DNA of 64,000 bases, taken from assembly GCF_023898315.1 (NCBI RefSeq), contig NC_064621.1, forward strand, positions 121,895,561-121,959,560, in the 5' to 3' direction. Positions within the stretch are counted from its first letter, which is position 1. Each line of letters begins with the position of its first letter. This DNA comes from Schistocerca nitens (lineage: Eukaryota > Arthropoda > Insecta > Orthoptera > Acrididae). Below the pieces are notes generated by a model. It made no database searches, had not been told where the DNA came from, and worked only from the letters and a program-made list of their open reading frames with translations. Both the position numbers and the translations under genes were made by a program. Below are positions 11,211 to 22,790 of this stretch, piece by piece.

Positions 11211-11841
11211 AAGTGCTAGGAGCAACAGAAGAAAGACTCAGACAAATACAAATGGATGAAATGAAGTCGTTCACATTGGTAGAAAGTTGCAACAGGCTGT
11301 GTAAAATAGGCAGTCACAGTATACAGAGATAAATAAGTGGGGAAAAAAAGAAAAGAAAGAAAGAAAGAGGAGCAGCAGAAGCACAGAAAACGCAAAACTG
11401 TATTTGGCCATGTGAGAGGACCAAGCACGACTTAACCTACCAATGAAATCAATATCTAGTATTAAGATTCTGTCCAGACTGAAAACCCTACTCATTATTC
11501 CATTGGGTTCAATTTATAAACGGTGGCACAATCCTTCCTTGAATGTCGAGGAAATGTGTGTACCGATTACTGGCTCTCCAAATGCAGCAACAGCATCTAG
11601 CAGTATGTGTCTTATCTACAGTTACAGAGAATATGCCATTTCAACAGTGTTTAACTGCAACCTCATATGTAAGTTTATTCATCTGTCAATTTTTATTTAA
11701 TGTATGGCTTGAAACAAATTTCCCAATTTTTTTAAATTTATTATTTCACTAATAAAATGTACTATAATGATGATAATTTTACATTTATTTGATACAAGAT
11801 GATGATGATAATGTTCTTCCATTCTCCTATACAACTGTTTT

Positions 11842-11876
<35 letters not shown>

Positions 11877-12780
11877 CGACGCACTGATTTACTGTGTACC
11901 TATATAGGTGCTTTATTCTCCTTGTTTTATAGAAAGGAATGTGCTTATTTAGCATCTTTCCACCAGTCTAAAAGGAGATTATACAATATGTAGTTTTACG
12001 AGTGGAAATTTTTAATATCTTCGCTACCTACTAAATTGGACAAATAGACAATATCTTATTTTCTATGTGTGTAACTGATATCTGAAAAGGAATCAATTAT
12101 TGATACTGAAGCATAAACAACCCAATTCTGAAGATTCTTTTCAACACAATACTGTGCAAACATAATATGTGGTCCATTTGCACCTCATGAGCAACCAAGT
12201 GTTTCCAACAAAACATGCCTGTTCTTTTCTCAGTAACTGATAAATCCAGAAATACTTCATGCAGCCTCTTTTTAAAAAAGCAGAAGCTTTAGTCTGACCG
12301 ATCAAAATACTTCAATCAAAATACTTTACAATTTATAGAAAGGAATGTGCTTATTTAGCATCTTTCCACCAGTCCATAGTATTGGTCACCCAGATAGAAA
12401 GTTATCTAAATGACAGAAGAGTGAGTTAGTTTTCCAACAATGCAAAGGATCATTCACCAAAATTTGTGGTTAATATTTCAGGATATAAGCAAATGGCCCC
12501 ATAAAACCAAAACAGTGAAAGCGGTAAAGTCTGGAGACTCCCTCTTGAAAAGTGGCATTCCTGACATGGTATTTTCCACTGCACCATTCAAAATAGTTCA
12601 CTATCAATTTTCTAATAATCACTATTTCAGTAACAAGTTGCCCTTACTTCCTAATTGTGTACAGAGCCAATCCCTACACATGAGAAATTTTCTGTGGATA
12701 TTTTGGTGCCATAGAGTGTCATGGTGATCATATACTTTTCACTTTTCCAAGAAAGTTTTGCTGAAACACGTTGTTATAGG
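11211..12780. other. intron sequence with poly-T and a 43-bp direct repeat
   Basis: No coding signal. A 34-nt T run lies at 11843-11876. A perfect 43-bp direct repeat occurs at 11926-11968 and 12332-12374. The ORFs here are short and uncharacteristic. Confidence 0.5.
11926..12374 (+). repeat. 43-bp perfect direct repeats, 406 bp apart
   Basis: TTTATAGAAAGGAATGTGCT (continuing for 43 bases) is present identically at 11926-11968 and 12332-12374. The sequence between has no recognised element. Confidence 0.9.
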
Positions 12781-13700
12781 AACAAATTCTAGACAGTGAT
12801 ACATTGATGTTAATAAGGCCTTTACTAGGGACACTCAACGAGGTGTCTGAATGTCTGTATACAAATGGCAGCATTTTCTTCCTTGAGAGCGAAAACCATA
12901 GAAGGTGCAGCGATTTTTGAGACTGAGCTCTGTAGCTAAGACAAAAAGGTGTTCCACTGGATTCAGGCCAATCAATTTAAGGAATGTTGCTGTCCACAAG
13001 TCGTCGCCCCACAGCTGTTGCTTTATGGCAGTCCACTGTCATGCTGATAAAAACAATTTTTGTCTCCAAGATCTTCTTCTTCTGTACATAGCACACAATA
13101 CTGCAAAATGTGTCCATATCCTTGCACAATTTGTGTTTTCTTTAATGCAGTAAGGGAATTGCAACCAAACAATAAAGAACATCCCCATGCCATAACACCA
13201 CATCCTCCACACTTCACTGTTGACACTACACATGATGGCAGATAACATTTTTCAGACACTTGCTGAACCCAGAACCTTCCATTGCATTTCCACAGGGTAC
13301 AATGTGATTCATCACTACAAATCAATCATTTTCAGTCATCCACTGTACAGTGGGGTCACTCTTTACACCGTGTGAAGCATTACTTAGTACTGACTACAGG
13401 AAAGTGGGCGTATGTGTAGCTGCTCGTCCATCATACCCAGTTCTTTGCAACTTCCTATGCACAGTCTTTGTGCAAGCTGGACTGCTGGTAACTCTTTGGA
13501 ACTCTCCAGTGATACCTTCCACTGATTTCAATGTATTCTCTATAACCACTCTATGCTATGCTCAGCAGTCCCTGTATGTCTTACTTAAGGTCTGCCTGGT
13601 CTCTGTTCAGCTGTGATTGTTCCTAGATGTTTCTATTTCACAATCACATTGCCGTGTTGGGCAACTTCAGAAGGTCTGAAATGCCCCTGATGGATCTGTT
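12780..13700 (-). mobile_element. Tc1-family transposase relic
   Basis: The minus-strand translation near 13023-13325 contains MICSDESHCTLWKCNGRFWV, then EKCYLPSCVVSTVKCGGCGV, then MAWGCSLLF and QHDSGLP. This matches the Tc1 DDE core (FSDES..., RPGERY..., VKFGGGSVMVWG..., QHDNAPVH). Further along is a NPVEHLF segment equivalent to the 'NPIEHLW' motif. There are frameshifts in the catalytic region. Boundaries are estimated because terminal repeats were not identified. Confidence 0.75.
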
Positions 13701-15600
13701 ACTCTGGTGATGTCAAATGGTTAGTCCATGTACAAAGTCACCGAGTTCTCATGATTGACATATTCTGCTGCTACTGCTTTTCTACTGATAAGAAAATACT
13801 CTCCCCTCCTTTTACACTGGCTGGTTCACCTCTCATGACATATAGTACTCAATTACATATTACATTGCAGTGTCTGGAAACGTCTGATCTGATAATGTAC
13901 AGCAATGGAGGAAATCCAATCCACACCCTCCAAAACCTCATGAATACTACAATTTAGTAACAGCAGTCACACACAAATAATCGATGACAGGACATTAGAA
14001 ATCAATAGTAAAACTATTCCAATACACACATAATGTATGTTGACTTAGGTTCATGCATTATCCGATTATACTTCCTGAGTATGAGTCACACAGCATTCGG
14101 GACAGTATGTCAGCCACATAATGTGTACTTGTGTAACACTTACAGGATGACGGAACATACTGAAATTTCATTCACTCTTCCCGAAGATAAGCGAAATGAT
14201 TTATTTGCATTACAACATAGATGGTAACTCACAATTAAAGTTTATTGTTCGCAGACTAACTGTGACCTTCAAGAACAATAAACCACAAATTGAGAAGACC
14301 ATGTGGCACCAGTATCCTCAGCATTCAAAATAAACACTTACAACCGTCACTGCACAAATGCCAACTGGCATGGCGCTGCGGAACAGCTTACTCCTCAATG
14401 AAACCAGAATGCAATCTGAGTTTGATGATGTGCAGGCCTCTCCTGTGTGTCAGTTTTTAGCTTTATACAGTGGACGAATCTCAACACTCTGTAAGCACTA
14501 TACGAAGAACAATAATCAATTTGGGAGGAAGAGTGGGGGTTTTATAAATCCTTGCCCTATGATATGCCCATCAATACACAAGTGACAAATCTGTTACTAC
14601 TTGTGTGCTTAGTGACCACTTAACAATATGTTCAGTGGTTACAGTAACACCTTTCATTATGTGTGTTGAGAAATTATATTTCAGGAATGGGGACAAAATT
14701 TTAGTCACAGACATTTCAATCACCCGCTGTAAACACAAAAATAAACATCACAACAAGCAGGAGCTAAACCTCACTCTGTGTTATATTCTACACACATATA
14801 AAAACATCAACTGAAAAGAGAATTAAATAGAAAATATGGTTTAGTCAGAATGTTTTCCTTTTAGAATTCACTGTCTGACATACAAATGCATTCTTACATA
14901 TTTCATAGCAACAAAAACACTGACTGCTATTAGACTAATCTCAGTTCCCTCCAGTGCTCAATAAGGTTATAACTTTCCTGTTTTTGCCTGTTTATTTAGT
15001 TACAATAAAACTTTTTATGTAGGATTTGCTACTGAGAATGTTAAAAAAAGAATAGTTTTACTATCAGTACTGTGCTGTGTAATGTACTATTATACTACAT
15101 ATGTCAAGAGAAGAGCTCTGACAGCTGGCAGCGCAGTTGCCAGTATCCAACATGGACAGGAAGAGAGCCAGCAGCAGTTGTCGAGCCTTATGGCAACACT
15201 GGGGCGTTGCCACGGTAACGTTAACAAAAGTTCACAATCTGACCGACCGTCATGGATGTGCAAAGCATGTGCACCAAGGCCACGTCAACTGTCGGAGCAC
15301 TTCTCTCACCATACGCACTATAGTGACTTGTCATAACCCATACCTCTATAGAAAAGACAGATTATTACCAACAATAATCACCAGACAACCAGCCAACTAG
15401 CATACACATGAACTCAGAAGCAACAACGACAGTGACAAAAAGCAACAATACGATGGAAAGCTGACTCGGCAAGCATTGTAAGCTGTTGGGAAGTTCACAA
15501 ATTAATTTTATTTAGAATATTCAACAAATGAATTACATTAAAACACAAACAATTCCCAGAAACTTAATGACGAGAAAAATTACAGGGCCACATACTCTAT
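13701..15600. other. intron sequence, no feature recognised
   Basis: AT-rich sequence without recognisable domains. Frames of 60-90 codons on the plus strand show no motif or coding bias. Confidence 0.45.
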
Positions 15601-15612
15601 GTGAGTAATTAG

Positions 15613-17870
15613 GCTCATTCCATGTCATGCCAAGCTTCTCACATGACTACCAGAGATTTTGAGGCAATTTTGCATGAACAATTGCACATTGTCACATGTT
15701 CCCGTTGAACATTAGTAAAGTTTCATGATCATGAATTCAATTCATCTGAAGATATAGCCATTTGTTTGAACCCACAGCACAGCTATCAACAGTTCACTCA
15801 TGAGTTTTAGGCAACTTTGTGGCATAAAATCTTCAGCAATATTTTCTTGGGGGGGGGGGGGGGGGGTGTCATCTTTGTAATAATTTTCATGCTCTCTTAA
15901 TCTAAATAATATAAACTTATTTCCTGAGCAGTTTGCATATGGATAATTTGAAGCAAAGTCAGCAATTGAGGGTAAAAAGTATAACTTTTTCTAAAAACAC
16001 CAAAAATAAATCTTTTTTTTTTTGGCCCACTTCTACAAAAGAAGTACCTGTCTTCTGTAATCTCTTTAAAAACATTTTCATTAGAAAGACCACATCCGAA
16101 AACTATATCTGGTTTTGCAATGCAAGCATATAACACACTTAAGAAAACAATTATCACCTTGGAGATGCATTGAAAATGGGCCCATATTCTGCTGGTATTC
16201 AAATTAAACCTGGCATCTTGTATTACGTTCTATAATTGTTTCGTACTCTAATATCATGAAGGCTAGGAAGTGAGGTAAAGTCCGTATAACTCAAAAAACT
16301 AGCGTGTATTTTGTCATGACTCATTGTGAAATATTTCAATCTGTTTTTCTGTAATGACTACAGAATCAAACTGGTTGTAAATGTCACAATTTAACTCTAC
16401 ATTATACAGGCTGTGGAGATATTGGTAGCAAAATTGCGACATAACATCCGCAGCACACATCATATAAAAAGCCTGCCAGTTTTACATCACTGATGCATTG
16501 TGTAAATTTTGCTCAAGTTCACAGCAGTCTTCCTGACTTTTTTGGAAGAGATTCAGGTTGTAGAGAATTATTGGTATGTCTTTTTATTGTGTAATGCTAC
16601 TGATGTGCTAGTTTAATTTTGGGTTAAGGTACAGTGTACTTTGTGTTAGCACCAGTGTACCCATGAAAAATTGTGAGTTGGTATGGTCAATGGTGTCTTA
16701 ACCACTGCTGGCTCCTATTAAAGTGATAAAGCCAGCATCACCATCACCATTGGGGCCATGCATGATAACGGTGCAACAGCAGCCACTGGTGAGTTTCTTT
16801 ATGTAGAATCCCAAGTTGCTAATAAATTTCTGTATGTGTCAGAGGCCAAAGCTAGCAGAGGTCTAGTTTAGGATCCTAAGTCTATGTTTACTTCAAGTCA
16901 CTTGAAGTTTTTACAAGTTTCATTAATTTGCTGTAGAATGTTGTGAGGAAAACTATACTATCGCCAGATGATATGACTGATTGATTGGGAAGAAATTTTG
17001 GTACGACAGAACCCAAAAATTACAAGGAAGACAACTCCGTACTTGCTGTTTTCCTGACCCAAGCTCACTTCTTATACTATCTTCCACAAACAGTACTAAA
17101 CAAACATAACAAAAAGGTATCAGATTTATTTTAGTGCAAGTGGAATATGGGCCCATTTTCAACGTACGTTCCACCTCTACCTCTACCCCCCCCCCCTTAA
17201 TGGACTTACATGCTTCTATGGCAAAACCGAATATAGTTCTATAGGTGGCCTAGAATATGAACTTTCTAATGAAAACGCTTTAAAAGGGATTGCAGAAGAC
17301 ACTTCTTTTGTAAACCGGGCCAAAAGTAGCAATTTTTGGAATTTTTAGAAAAACAGCACTTTTTGCCTTCAATTCGTAAACTGTTGGAAAGCATCAGGAG
17401 AATGAAATATTCTGTTCTAAGACATTAATATAATAAGTTATTAATTGCAAAGTTTCAGATTTAGCCTGCAGTTACTTCCAGAGATGTAAAATGCTAAACT
17501 CAACTTTTTTCTTAGTGAGTACTTTTTCAGTCAACTTTGCTTCCAACTATCCATATGCAAAACGCTCAGAAATATTTTTTTATTGTTTAGCTTAAGAGAG
17601 GATGAAAAGTTGTACAAGATGACCAAGTTTTGTTTCTTTCAAGAACATATTACTGAAGATTTTATGTCTCAAAGTTGCCAGAAAGTTGGTAGCTGCATTA
17701 TGGAATCAAACAAATTACTATATCTTCAGAAGTATTGAATTAATGGTCATGAAACTTTCCCAATGTTCACTAGGACCATGTGCAAATGTCCACACAAAAT
17801 TTCAGCAAATCTGTGATGGTCATTTGGGAACTTATTCCAAAATTAGACCACTTAGTATGGAAAGATCCAT
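15613..17870. mobile_element. foldback-type element with about 650-bp inverted arms
   Basis: The left arm (about 15613-16280) and the right arm (about 17040-17870) are inverted copies. Examples: the left arm (15740-15760) reads, on the reverse strand, ATATCTTCAGATGAATTGAA against TATATCTTCAGAAGTATTGA at 17719 on the right; ATTGAAAATGGGCCCATATT near 16169 matches the reverse of AATATGGGCCCATTTTCAAC near 17144; TTAAGAGAGGATGAAAAGTT at 17592 matches the reverse of the left arm near 15890. The roughly 750-bp centre has no ORF. A related single arm occurs at 25795-27850. No transposase is visible, so it is probably non-autonomous. An 18-nt G run lies in the left arm (15849-15866). Confidence 0.75.
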
Positions 17871-17880
17871 TAGCAAGTAA

Positions 17881-18441
17881 ATCCAAATTTTCTGGGTATA
17901 AAAAGAATTATCCATTCGTTCAACTGACATAACTTGCTCTTTTACTTGCAAACAATGGACACATTTCGCTTGATTTTCAAAGTAATTTTAGTTTCAATGA
18001 TCAAGATTTAATACTAGATGCAAAGGAATACTGACTACAGACAGGAACAGGCACAGGAAATGACGTATCAAATGTGAGTAATCAAATTTTGTACAGTTAT
18101 CAGCGGAAGGGAATAATTTGGGTTCTCCAGTTAAACTTCTTTCCACAGACCCATTTTATGTTTTAAAGCATCACTATAAAGCCTATATTAAAAGTCTCTG
18201 CAAACAGCGTAACTATTTAATCCTATCTCCTCCCCAAGACAAAGATAATATGAAGACATGAGAGAATATTAGTAACTTTGAGCTCTCTCTCATTCCTGCA
18301 CTGGTCTTCCATTCTCATAATAACTTAACAGAACTGCAATTACATTGTCAATAGTCATTTCTTGGTAACACCTTCTTATTCACAATAATAATCATTTTTT
18401 ATGACTTAACAGTAAAACAAATGGGATACAAAGTACAATAC
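17881..18441. other. intron sequence adjoining the CPSF6 RS exon
   Basis: No coding or repeat signal was recognised. It includes the donor side of the 14-kb intron (gtattg at 18441). Confidence 0.5.
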
Positions 18442-18652
18442 CTGTCCTCACGGCTACGCTCACGGTAATCTCGCTCACGTTCTCTGTCTCTGCTTCGGGA
18501 CCGGTCACGTGGGTATGCATCAGCATAGTATCTGTCACGCTCACGTTCCCTTTCCCTGTCTCGACTCCTCTCTCTATATTCACGGTCACGGCTTCGAGAC
18601 CTCTCTCGTCGGCGTCTATGAGATCTTTCTCTGTCCCTTGATCGAGATCGCT
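18442..18652 (-). CDS. CPSF6: CPSF6 exon: first part of the RS/RE/RD-rich tail
   Basis: 211 nt, from acceptor ttttgcag to donor GACAG/gtattg. It enters with AG and exits with AG. The product is RSRSRDRERSHRRRRERSRS, then alternating Arg-Asp/Arg-Glu runs interrupted by RDRYYADAYPRDRSRSRDRE. Such mixed-charge RS-like tails in CPSF6 mediate contacts with SR proteins and transportin-3 and promote condensation; that is family knowledge. An overlapping frame with an ATG at 18656-18658 gives an unrelated 88-residue product and is a shadow. The exon sits alone between introns of about 28 kb and 14 kb. Confidence 0.93.
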
Positions 18653-18822
18653 CTGCAAAATATCAAAGTAGCTAGAGTCCTGACAGAGAAAAAATGAATA
18701 ACATTACAAACCTTACTGAAATTATTCACAAAACAGATGACTTACGAACACAGATATTTTTAAATAAAAATACTGACATTGCAGACACAATGCCACATGC
18801 AGTATATAAAGACACTCAGGGG

Positions 18823-18824
<2 letters not shown>

Positions 18825-18867
<43 letters not shown>

Positions 18868-18893
18868 AGAAGAAGAAGAAGAAGAAGAAGAAA
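18825..18893 (+). repeat. compound (GA)n(GAA)n purine tract
   Basis: A short G run, then GA dinucleotides to about 18864, then GAA trinucleotides. It lies about 170-240 bp from the CPSF6 RS exon, in the 28-kb intron. The read-through ORFs encode only Arg/Glu or Ser/Phe/Leu repeats. Confidence 0.95.
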
Positions 18894-19529
18894 AAGGTTC
18901 CTGACAGATAACTGCATGACCTTCGCAGTACGGACACTTCGTGAAAAAGTGTCTCCACACTCTCCCCACCATCCGGTAACACTGCAGCCTCACTGTTCGT
19001 AACCAGACAAAACCAGTATTTCCTTCCACCACCATCCTAACCTCAAGACATCCTTGTCAAACTGCATTAACGTTTTTAAATAGTCCCTACTCCTACAATT
19101 GTTCCAGCTTTAAAAATTGCCTCATACACCCAAGTACCCCCATTTATTCCAGCCTTGCAATTGGTAGATCCTACAATGTTAAAGACATGGTAACACACAA
19201 AACTACTTGTTCTTTTGACCACCAATGTTCACTGCAGAGCTTATATATAGATATTAAAGTCACCAAAGTGGTCAAACACACAAAAAACCTTTGGGCATTC
19301 ACTACCCAGTTCCTGAACATGTCCCGCACCACGATGTAGAGACCCGAGCGCCTGCTGTATCACAATGACCATTTGAATACTCCCACTCATCACTAGTTTC
19401 CCTGAACTACGGAGACTGACAATTTATGTTCTCATCCTGCCATCCCTCTGGGGGAGGGAGGGGTGAGGGGGGACTTAAAACTCCTCTAAAAAATTAAAAC
19501 AAAAAAAAAAACAATGAATGGAAAGCCCA

Positions 19530-19676
19530 GTATGAAAAAAAATTAAAAAAACAAATATTATGAAAAGGACAGATTGCTTCTCGCCACAGAGATGGCTGTG
19601 AATCACAGACAAGCAGAATGGAAGGACTATTAAACATTTAAGCTTTCAGATAAAAAGTCATTCTTTGGAAGTAGAG

Positions 19677-19765
<89 letters not shown>

Positions 19766-19814
19766 GTCATTCTTCAGAAATAGAACAAACACACACACAC
19801 ACACACACACACGA

Positions 19815-19853
<39 letters not shown>

Positions 19854-19940
19854 CTATTTCTGAAGAATGACTTTTTATCTGAAAGCTTAAATGTGTAGCA
19901 GTCTTTCCAATGAGTCCATCTGCAACTCAATGTTGCCTCC
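19530..19940 (+). mobile_element. repeat of the 'AAGCTTTCGGCCAA' family with palindromic CA/TG core
   Basis: The segment ATTATGAAAAGGACAGATTG at 19557 and the following CACAGAGATGG...CACAGACAAGCA match the same part of the repeats at 22630 and, inverted, 20740-20830. Within it lies a double (CA)n-(TG)n hairpin, and ATCTGAAAGCTTAAATG near its end. Non-coding. Confidence 0.6.
19651..19876. repeat. nested (CA)n/(TG)n inverted repeat (hairpin)
   Basis: AAAAAGTCATTCTTCAGAAA plus TAGAAC at 19761-19786 is the exact reverse complement of 19851-19876. Between them CA (19787-19812) pairs with TG (19821-19850) around ACGAACAAACGT. A diverged direct copy of the left half, with its own CA-ACGAACAAACGT-GT core, precedes it at 19651-19760. 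Confidence 0.95.
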
Positions 19941-20121
19941 TTGTCGTGAGTAGCTCTATCAGTTTCATAATATAGTTCCTAAAACAAAAATATATATTAC
20001 AACATCTTTTTAAATGGTGCAGGCACCTTTACTGTGAGGTGATTGAGCCAATAATACTGAAGAATTCGTTGTATGAAACTTTCTACGGTTTGCACGTGTC
20101 ATCTATTTTTGTTGATCATAA

Positions 20122-20195
20122 AATGGTTCAAATGGCTCTGAGCACTATGGGACTGAACATCTGAGGTCATCAGTCCCCTAGAACTACTCTAACCT
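20122..20195 (-). mobile_element. SINE 3'-end fragment
   Basis: ATGGTTCAAATGGCTCTGAG, then CACTATGGGACT...CATCAGTCCCCTAGAACTACT matches the 3' portion of the complete SINE at 27998-28202. The tRNA-like head is missing. It abuts another repeat (TCAACCTGCCAGCACTTTCG...), giving a chimeric junction near 20195. Confidence 0.8.
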
Positions 20196-20454
20196 TGTGT
20201 TTGTTTGTGTGTCTATCAACCTGCCAGCACTTTCGTTTGGTAAGACACATCATCTTTGTTTTTAGATATATTTTTCCCACGTGGAAGTTTCCCTCTATTA
20301 TTCAGAACTACTTAAATACAGGTACTTCTAGGCAATGACATCATCCCATTCCAACATAACTCTTCGTCCAGAAAACATTTTCCACCAAAACCCTATCTTC
20401 TATAGTACAAATGGAAGGCTGTTTTTCTCTCCAAAAAACAAATCACTCTCTCAC

Positions 20455-21762
20455 ACAAGGAGAGGTCCCCAGGGGTGGTTGACTTTATGATACCACCTTT
20501 AGGTTGTGTAGGTTAGCCCTCGTTAGCAAGTAATAATTGAAAAATATTTTTGGAATTTTGCACAATGGTCTATAGCCTCAAGAATAGTACCAATACACAG
20601 ATTGACACTGAAGCATAATGGCTAAAGTGGATTTCCCACAGGCACTGCTGCTGTTGCTCACAGTGTGGCTTCAGCTACCAGAGGATGCAGTCGTCTGTGT
20701 GAGTCGTCTATTTTCAACAAAGGCCTTGTTGGCCAAAAGCTTATATTGTGACAGTCTTTTTATTGTGCCTATCTGTGACTCCAGCATCTACGCTATATGG
20801 TGGGTAGAAACCTTCCTTTTCATAATACTGTTACAACATTTCATTCTGGATTTTTCATTGTTTGATTCTCCACATTCAGATAGTTATGGGTTTGAATCTC
20901 CCCAGATGTTCCAAAATATTTTGTATCGAAATAACTTATCGTTACTTTTATACAATTAATTGGTTTAAATAATTTTTGTTTGTTTGTTTGTGCTCCTTGC
21001 TCACGACCTTTTGATCATTGTACTGACTTTTTTATTTACTCTCATTTTTTCTTCCTATTTTTATTTGGTACCATTGTTAATTTGATTATTGTTATTATTA
21101 TTACTCTTATTAACTTCCACTTAAATTTTTCCGTTTTATTATATTTTTGTCCATGCTACTGTATTCATAATTTCTATTCCTCATTTTTTTATTTTGTTTT
21201 ACTTATATTCCGTTCTTTCATTTAAATCACCTGGGTTATTTTTGTCCATAGAGCAACAAGAATTTGTTTTAAATGTTTGTATGATAATTATCATCAAAAA
21301 AATTTACATCTTTTACAAAAAATACATTGTTGATATCACTGCACTGTCAATATAAATAGATTATTTTTGTCTTGTTTTTAACAGATAGATTTTCAAATGT
21401 TGTAATATTACAACAGATAAATAAAAATAATTAAATTCAAACGTACATGATTCCAAATGCAAAAAGAAGGAAAGAAAAAATCAAAACAAAGTTCAACATA
21501 CCTGCCGAGATGGAGCCCACAACCTTATGGATGGATATGAAGAACATAGCTGAAAGTTACACTACAACACTAGTCTGCATAATGCTCCAATTTTGAAACT
21601 CCAGAGCATTGCGTGACATTACAATTCTTTTTTCGTCAATTACTCACAAAAAAAGAGCCAATGAGGGTGATGGCTGCAGGGTGTGATACCTGTGACCCTA
21701 ACATACGCCACCATATAGATGGTTTCAAAAAATCCTTTCCACACCTAGGGACCTCCCCTTGT
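20455..21762. mobile_element. non-coding DNA transposon with 24-bp inverted ends
   Basis: The left end ACAAGGAGAGGTCCCCAGGG (then GTGG) and the reverse complement of the right end ACAAGGGGAGGTCCCTAGGT (then GTGG) match at 21 of 24 positions. The interior is T-rich on the plus strand with no transposase. It includes a minus-strand stretch of the 'AAGCTTTCGGCCAA' family at about 20600-20830. No clear target duplication was seen. Confidence 0.65.
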
Positions 21763-21980
21763 TAGTAACAGAAGCAGCTTCTTACGGGTGAAATATTCTT
21801 TCCACGTGTAATAGTACACACATTGCCAAATTACATCCTCTTGAAAATTATGCCTACTCAATATTTCAGTAGCATGCACTCTGGTTTTTCCTGGAGCAGC
21901 AGTTGGTTCCTGTAGATCTCCTGCATAGTTCTCCATCGTTTCCTACTTCAGAGCTCCAGACGACTTTTGACAACATTATA

Positions 21981-22260
21981 AGACACGGACCATTATTCCT
22001 TGCTTCCCCGAAATGGCATCATACTTCATATATGAGTTTACAATAGTGACTAAGCTGGAGCCCCTGCCTACTTTCCTGCACCTTGAGGAAGAGACCATAT
22101 CACATACACTGTAATTACAGACACGGACCATTATTCCTTGCTTCCCCGAAATGGCATCATACTTCATATATGAGTTTACAATAGTGACTAAGCTGGAGCC
22201 CCTGCCTACTTTCCTGCACCTTGAGGAAGAGACCATATCACATACACTGTAATTACAGAC
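21981..22260. repeat. perfect 138-bp tandem duplication
   Basis: The unit starting AGACACGGACCATTATTCCT at 21981 recurs at 22119 with no difference seen and ends in the same ATTACAGAC. The period is 138 nt (46 codons), which keeps a short minus frame open (21976-22266), but that frame has no recognised motif. Complete identity implies a very young event or an assembly artefact. Confidence 0.95.
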
Positions 22261-22550
22261 ATTCACAATGAACCATTATAAGGAGCCGAGTCTGTATCCA
22301 CAAACCACAACTAACAATGAGCAAATGATAAAAGCTTTGCAACCATTGAGAAAGTATACCACTACACGCCACATCAAGTTGTAGAAGTGGCTATGCAAGA
22401 TCAGCACCATGGCAATGCTTATGAATTCCAGGGCTCAGAGTTGCACAAAAGTGTCCCCCTTCACACAATGCACTCCACATGGGTGAAGTGTCAGGGGAAT
22501 TCATCCACTGATTTGACTAGTTTTTGAAATAACACACTGCATTTTCATAA

Positions 22551-22582
22551 TGACATTATTATTATTATTATTATTATTATTA
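22551..22582 (+). repeat. (ATT)n microsatellite
   Basis: Perfect trinucleotide run flanked by AT-rich sequence. Confidence 0.9.
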
Positions 22583-22629
22583 AAAAATTGGCATTATACA
22601 TACTTTTGTGCACCAACTGCCAATAACAG

Positions 22630-22790
22630 TAATACAAACAATGGAAAATCCAGGATGGAATAAGAACAATATTATGAAAAGATAAGATTGCTAATCACCA
22701 TTAATAGAGATGGTGATGAGTCACAAAAAGGAACAAGAAGTCTGTCAAACAAGTAAGCCTTCGGCCAAAAAGGATTTCACTGGAATTAGA
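22630..22790 (+). mobile_element. 'AAGCTTTCGGCCAA'-family repeat fragment
   Basis: ACAATGGAAAATCCAGGATG, then GAATAAGAACAATATTATGAAAAG, then TAAGCCTTCGGCCAAAAAGG. The same order of motifs occurs at 19530 and 53756. I recognise it as a common locust repeat from memory. Non-coding. Confidence 0.6.

Noticed and set aside
13350-13957. Plus-strand frames of 68-88 codons as Tc1 continuation or host exons
   Set aside because: No transposase motif or splice-phase support; composition looks non-coding.
18392-18658. 88-residue minus-strand ORF starting with an ATG over the RS exon
   Set aside because: It is a different frame of the CPSF6 RS exon; the correct frame is fixed by both splice phases and the RS/RD/RE composition.
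19665-19930. ORFs encoding His-Thr / Val-Cys repeats
   Set aside because: Translation of CA/TG microsatellites, not proteins.
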